Shown here: positions 6,900 through 8,051 of the stretch, in pieces | Layout: each line of letters begins with the position of its first letter | Position numbering within the stretch: position 1 is the stretch's first letter | DNA from: Candidatus Zixiibacteriota bacterium | Lineage (GTDB): Bacteria; Zixibacteria; MSB-5A5; CAIYYT01 | Reading direction: 5' to 3' | DNA length: 8,051 nucleotides | Assembly (NCBI GenBank): GCA_026397575.1 | Contig: JAPLUP010000416.1 | Location: forward strand, 1 to 8,051 | Program-made: the position numbers and the translations under genes | The notes under the pieces: model-generated | The model's database searches: none | The model's input: the letters and a program-made list of their open reading frames with translations, nothing else | Told to the model about the DNA's origin: nothing

Positions 6900-7358
6900 T
6901 TGACAAACCCCACGGCGGTTACGAATTTAAGCAGAAGATTTTTCCTTGTAGAACGATGTGGTAATATCTGTTCTTTCCACGTTCAATCTCTTAACGGAGC
7001 GACATTGAAACCAATTCTTAAACAGCAAGTCGCAGAGTGTATGCGTATAATGACTGATGAACCCGGTGCCTATGCCGGACTTGATAAGCACTTTCCAGAA
7101 TATCAGGGTGTCAAACATAGTCACAAAGGGTATGTACGAGGAGACGTGTAGATGAATACGGCGGAGATATTCTTCAGCATACTCAGACGTGGATTAATTG
7201 GAGCATTCCACAATGTTGGTTCACCACATTATTGCCGTTATTTTTCTGAGTTTGACTTTGGTCACAATAATCGGAATGTTGCCGATACTGAGAGAATGCA
7301 GATTGCATTCGCTTCAATTGCAGGGACAGGTTTGGTGTATCGGGACTCACGCAGATGA
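6900..7358 (+). pseudogene. IS1595/ISXO2-like transposase remnant, 5'-truncated and with an in-frame stop
   Basis: One frame runs from 6900 to the TGA at 7356-7358, interrupted only by a TAG at 7149-7151. Recognisable homology begins around 6939 with LVERCGN and SFHVQSLNGATLKPIL. It continues through MTDEPGAYAGL, HSHKGYVRGDV, then after the TAG NTAEIFFSILRRG, HRYxAEFDF-like CRYFSEFDFGHNN, and a C-terminal GLVYR. This is the C-terminal part of the DDE-type domain of ISXO2-like transposases. The TDE aspartate (second acidic residue) and the NTAE asparagine are kept. The first catalytic Asp region and the N-terminal zinc ribbon are absent. The stop falls where relatives have GDxHTN. The KRG lysine of the NTxE...KRG segment is Arg here. 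No terminal inverted repeats or target duplication could be identified. The product is almost certainly inactive. Confidence 0.8.
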
Positions 7359-7954
7359 AAAAAGCACCTAACAATAAGCTCACCTTGAAAATAGAAGGTG
7401 CCAGGGTATCGGCCGATAAATTCCTAAAAGCCGTTGACGGTTTTTTGGGATTGCTTCGCAATGTTTCTGACGAAGTATCTGGGCGTAAGGGAGCAATAAT
7501 GTGGGTTGTAGATGTCGAACCGGGCAGTGTGGTTCTGAATGCCTCTCCTTATCCCGTAAGTCGCGAAATAAAGAATATTGCTCCAATGATGCACACTATT
7601 CGCACTGGTATACGTAGCCTCGAAAAAAGCGACACAAGGCCGAAGCATTTCTCTGATGCTGCACTTTGGCATGCACGTGAGCTTGCATCCGTCATTGCTG
7701 ACGGAGATAAGCTAATTGACAAAATTGTCATAGGAGGAAACGGCTCAACCACCAAGATATCGCAACACACTATCGCCAATGTTGATGGGATATTGGCGAC
7801 AGCAAGAACGGAGAATGGTTCGGTTGAAGGCAAGGTGTCAGTTCTCTCTGATCGTAGACGTTTTGAGGTACAAATTGACGATATACTCACTGGTCAGTTC
7901 CGTAGGTCGGCGTTCCCAGCGAAGCGCGGAACCCGACACTCTCCCGCGAATTGA
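7355..7954 (+). CDS. Uncharacterised protein joined to the transposase end, probably 3'-truncated
   Basis: This 199-residue protein belongs to no named family I can identify. The start ATG overlaps the transposase stop (ATGA at 7355-7358), with no clear Shine-Dalgarno, so translation was probably coupled to the transposase. Visible features: a basic N-terminus, then KLTLKIEGARVSADKFLKAV (8-27), a hydrophobic VVDVEPGSVVLNASPYP segment (51-67), a likely helical region around 69-118, RPKHFSDAALWHARELASV (95-113), and a GSVEGKVSVLSDRRRFEVQIDD segment (155-176) that could be beta-strands. There is no signal peptide or membrane segment. Residues from about 182 on (RRSAFPAKRGTRHS) are encoded by the REP-like palindrome and read as unrelated low-quality sequence, so the native C-terminus seems lost. 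My impression is that similar uncharacterised bacterial proteins are longer, but I cannot check this. Base composition is AT-richer than the upstream operon, consistent with transfer. Confidence 0.6.
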   Translation: MKKAPNNKLTLKIEGARVSADKFLKAVDGFLGLLRNVSDEVSGRKGAIMWVVDVEPGSVVLNASPYPVSREIKNIAPMMHTIRTGIRSLEKSDTRPKHFSDAALWHARELASVIADGDKLIDKIVIGGNGSTTKISQHTIANVDGILATARTENGSVEGKVSVLSDRRRFEVQIDDILTGQFRRSAFPAKRGTRHSPAN

Positions 7955-8049
7955 CCCACTCCTTTTTGTAGCGCTTCACTCCAAAAGTCACCACCACCCC
8001 CAGTTAGTAGAACGCTGGTTGCGGCACCGAAGGTCACCCCGGAGTGCTC
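7894..8049 (-). other. Open minus-strand frame running off the right edge, possibly the 3' end of a gene
   Basis: On the minus strand a frame is open from the window edge to a TGA (plus coordinates 7894-7896), giving 51 residues including VTFGAATSVLLTGGGGDFW and SEALQKGVGQFAGE. The composition is protein-like, but the length is short enough for chance, no family is recognised, and the last 15 or so residues are read from the REP-like palindrome. If real, it would be a gene convergent with the 7355 ORF, both ending in the repeat. Confidence 0.2.
7906..7937. repeat. REP-like imperfect palindrome
   Basis: GTCGGCGTTCC (7906-7916) pairs with GGAACCCGAC (7928-7937), with one bulged C and an 11-base loop, giving a 10-bp stem. 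GC-rich GTCGGG...CCCGAC palindromes of this kind are commonly dispersed in intergenic DNA. It marks the right boundary of the lower-GC segment and supplies the 3' end of the preceding ORF. There is no T-run directly after it, so a terminator role is not clear. Only one copy is in the window. Confidence 0.5.
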
Positions 8050-8051
8050 TG

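Noticed and set aside
6900..6928. Promoter with a perfect TTGACA -35 at 6900-6905
   Set aside because: The hexamer 17 bases downstream (GAATTT) is a poor -10, so the match is probably chance.
1..8051. CRISPR arrays, tRNA or rRNA genes, riboswitches
   Set aside because: No regularly spaced direct repeats and no recognisable structural RNA sequence were seen on either strand by eye.

Overview
The window looks like a stretch of bacterial chromosome from an anaerobe or facultative anaerobe. The evidence is a compact, all-plus-strand operon of soluble iron-sulfur flavoproteins of the electron-bifurcating kind (HydB/NuoF-like, NuoG/FdhA-like, NfnA-like, NfnB-like), followed by a rubrerythrin-type ferritin-like gene of the sort common in anaerobes. 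There is no rRNA or other strong taxonomic marker. Moderately high GC in the operon and a REP-like palindrome near the right edge fit several phyla, so I make no firm taxonomic claim.

Region 1 (1-6297) is the redox operon. The NuoF/HydB-like subunit has lost its 5' end to the window edge. Its stop overlaps the next start (ATGA at 1504-1507). The NuoG/formate-dehydrogenase-like subunit overlaps the NfnA-like subunit by 13 bp, and that overlaps the NfnB/GltD-like subunit by 8 bp. Such tight coupling suggests stoichiometric subunits of one complex. The first gene supplies an FMN/NAD(H) site and ferredoxin-like clusters. The second is an iron-sulfur wire on a molybdopterin-enzyme scaffold that lacks the usual Cys/Sec metal ligand. 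The last two resemble NADH-dependent ferredoxin:NADP+ oxidoreductase (Nfn), with FAD sites and an NADP(H) site. The inferred job is electron exchange between NAD(H), NADP(H) and ferredoxin, possibly by flavin-based bifurcation. A NuoE/HydC-like partner is expected just upstream of the window.

Region 2 (6298-6899) holds a broken rubrerythrin-like gene. Both ends of the protein are recognisable, but the middle is deleted and the frame is shifted. After it come about 250 bases with only a weak 56-codon ORF.

Region 3 (about 6900-7900) has visibly lower GC and looks acquired. It carries the C-terminal part of an IS1595/ISXO2-like transposase interrupted by an in-frame TAG. A 199-codon ORF of unknown function is joined to its end by an ATGA overlap. 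The 3' end of that ORF runs into a REP-like imperfect palindrome (7906-7937), where GC rises again. The last 100 bases hold no confident gene; an open minus-strand frame runs off the right edge.
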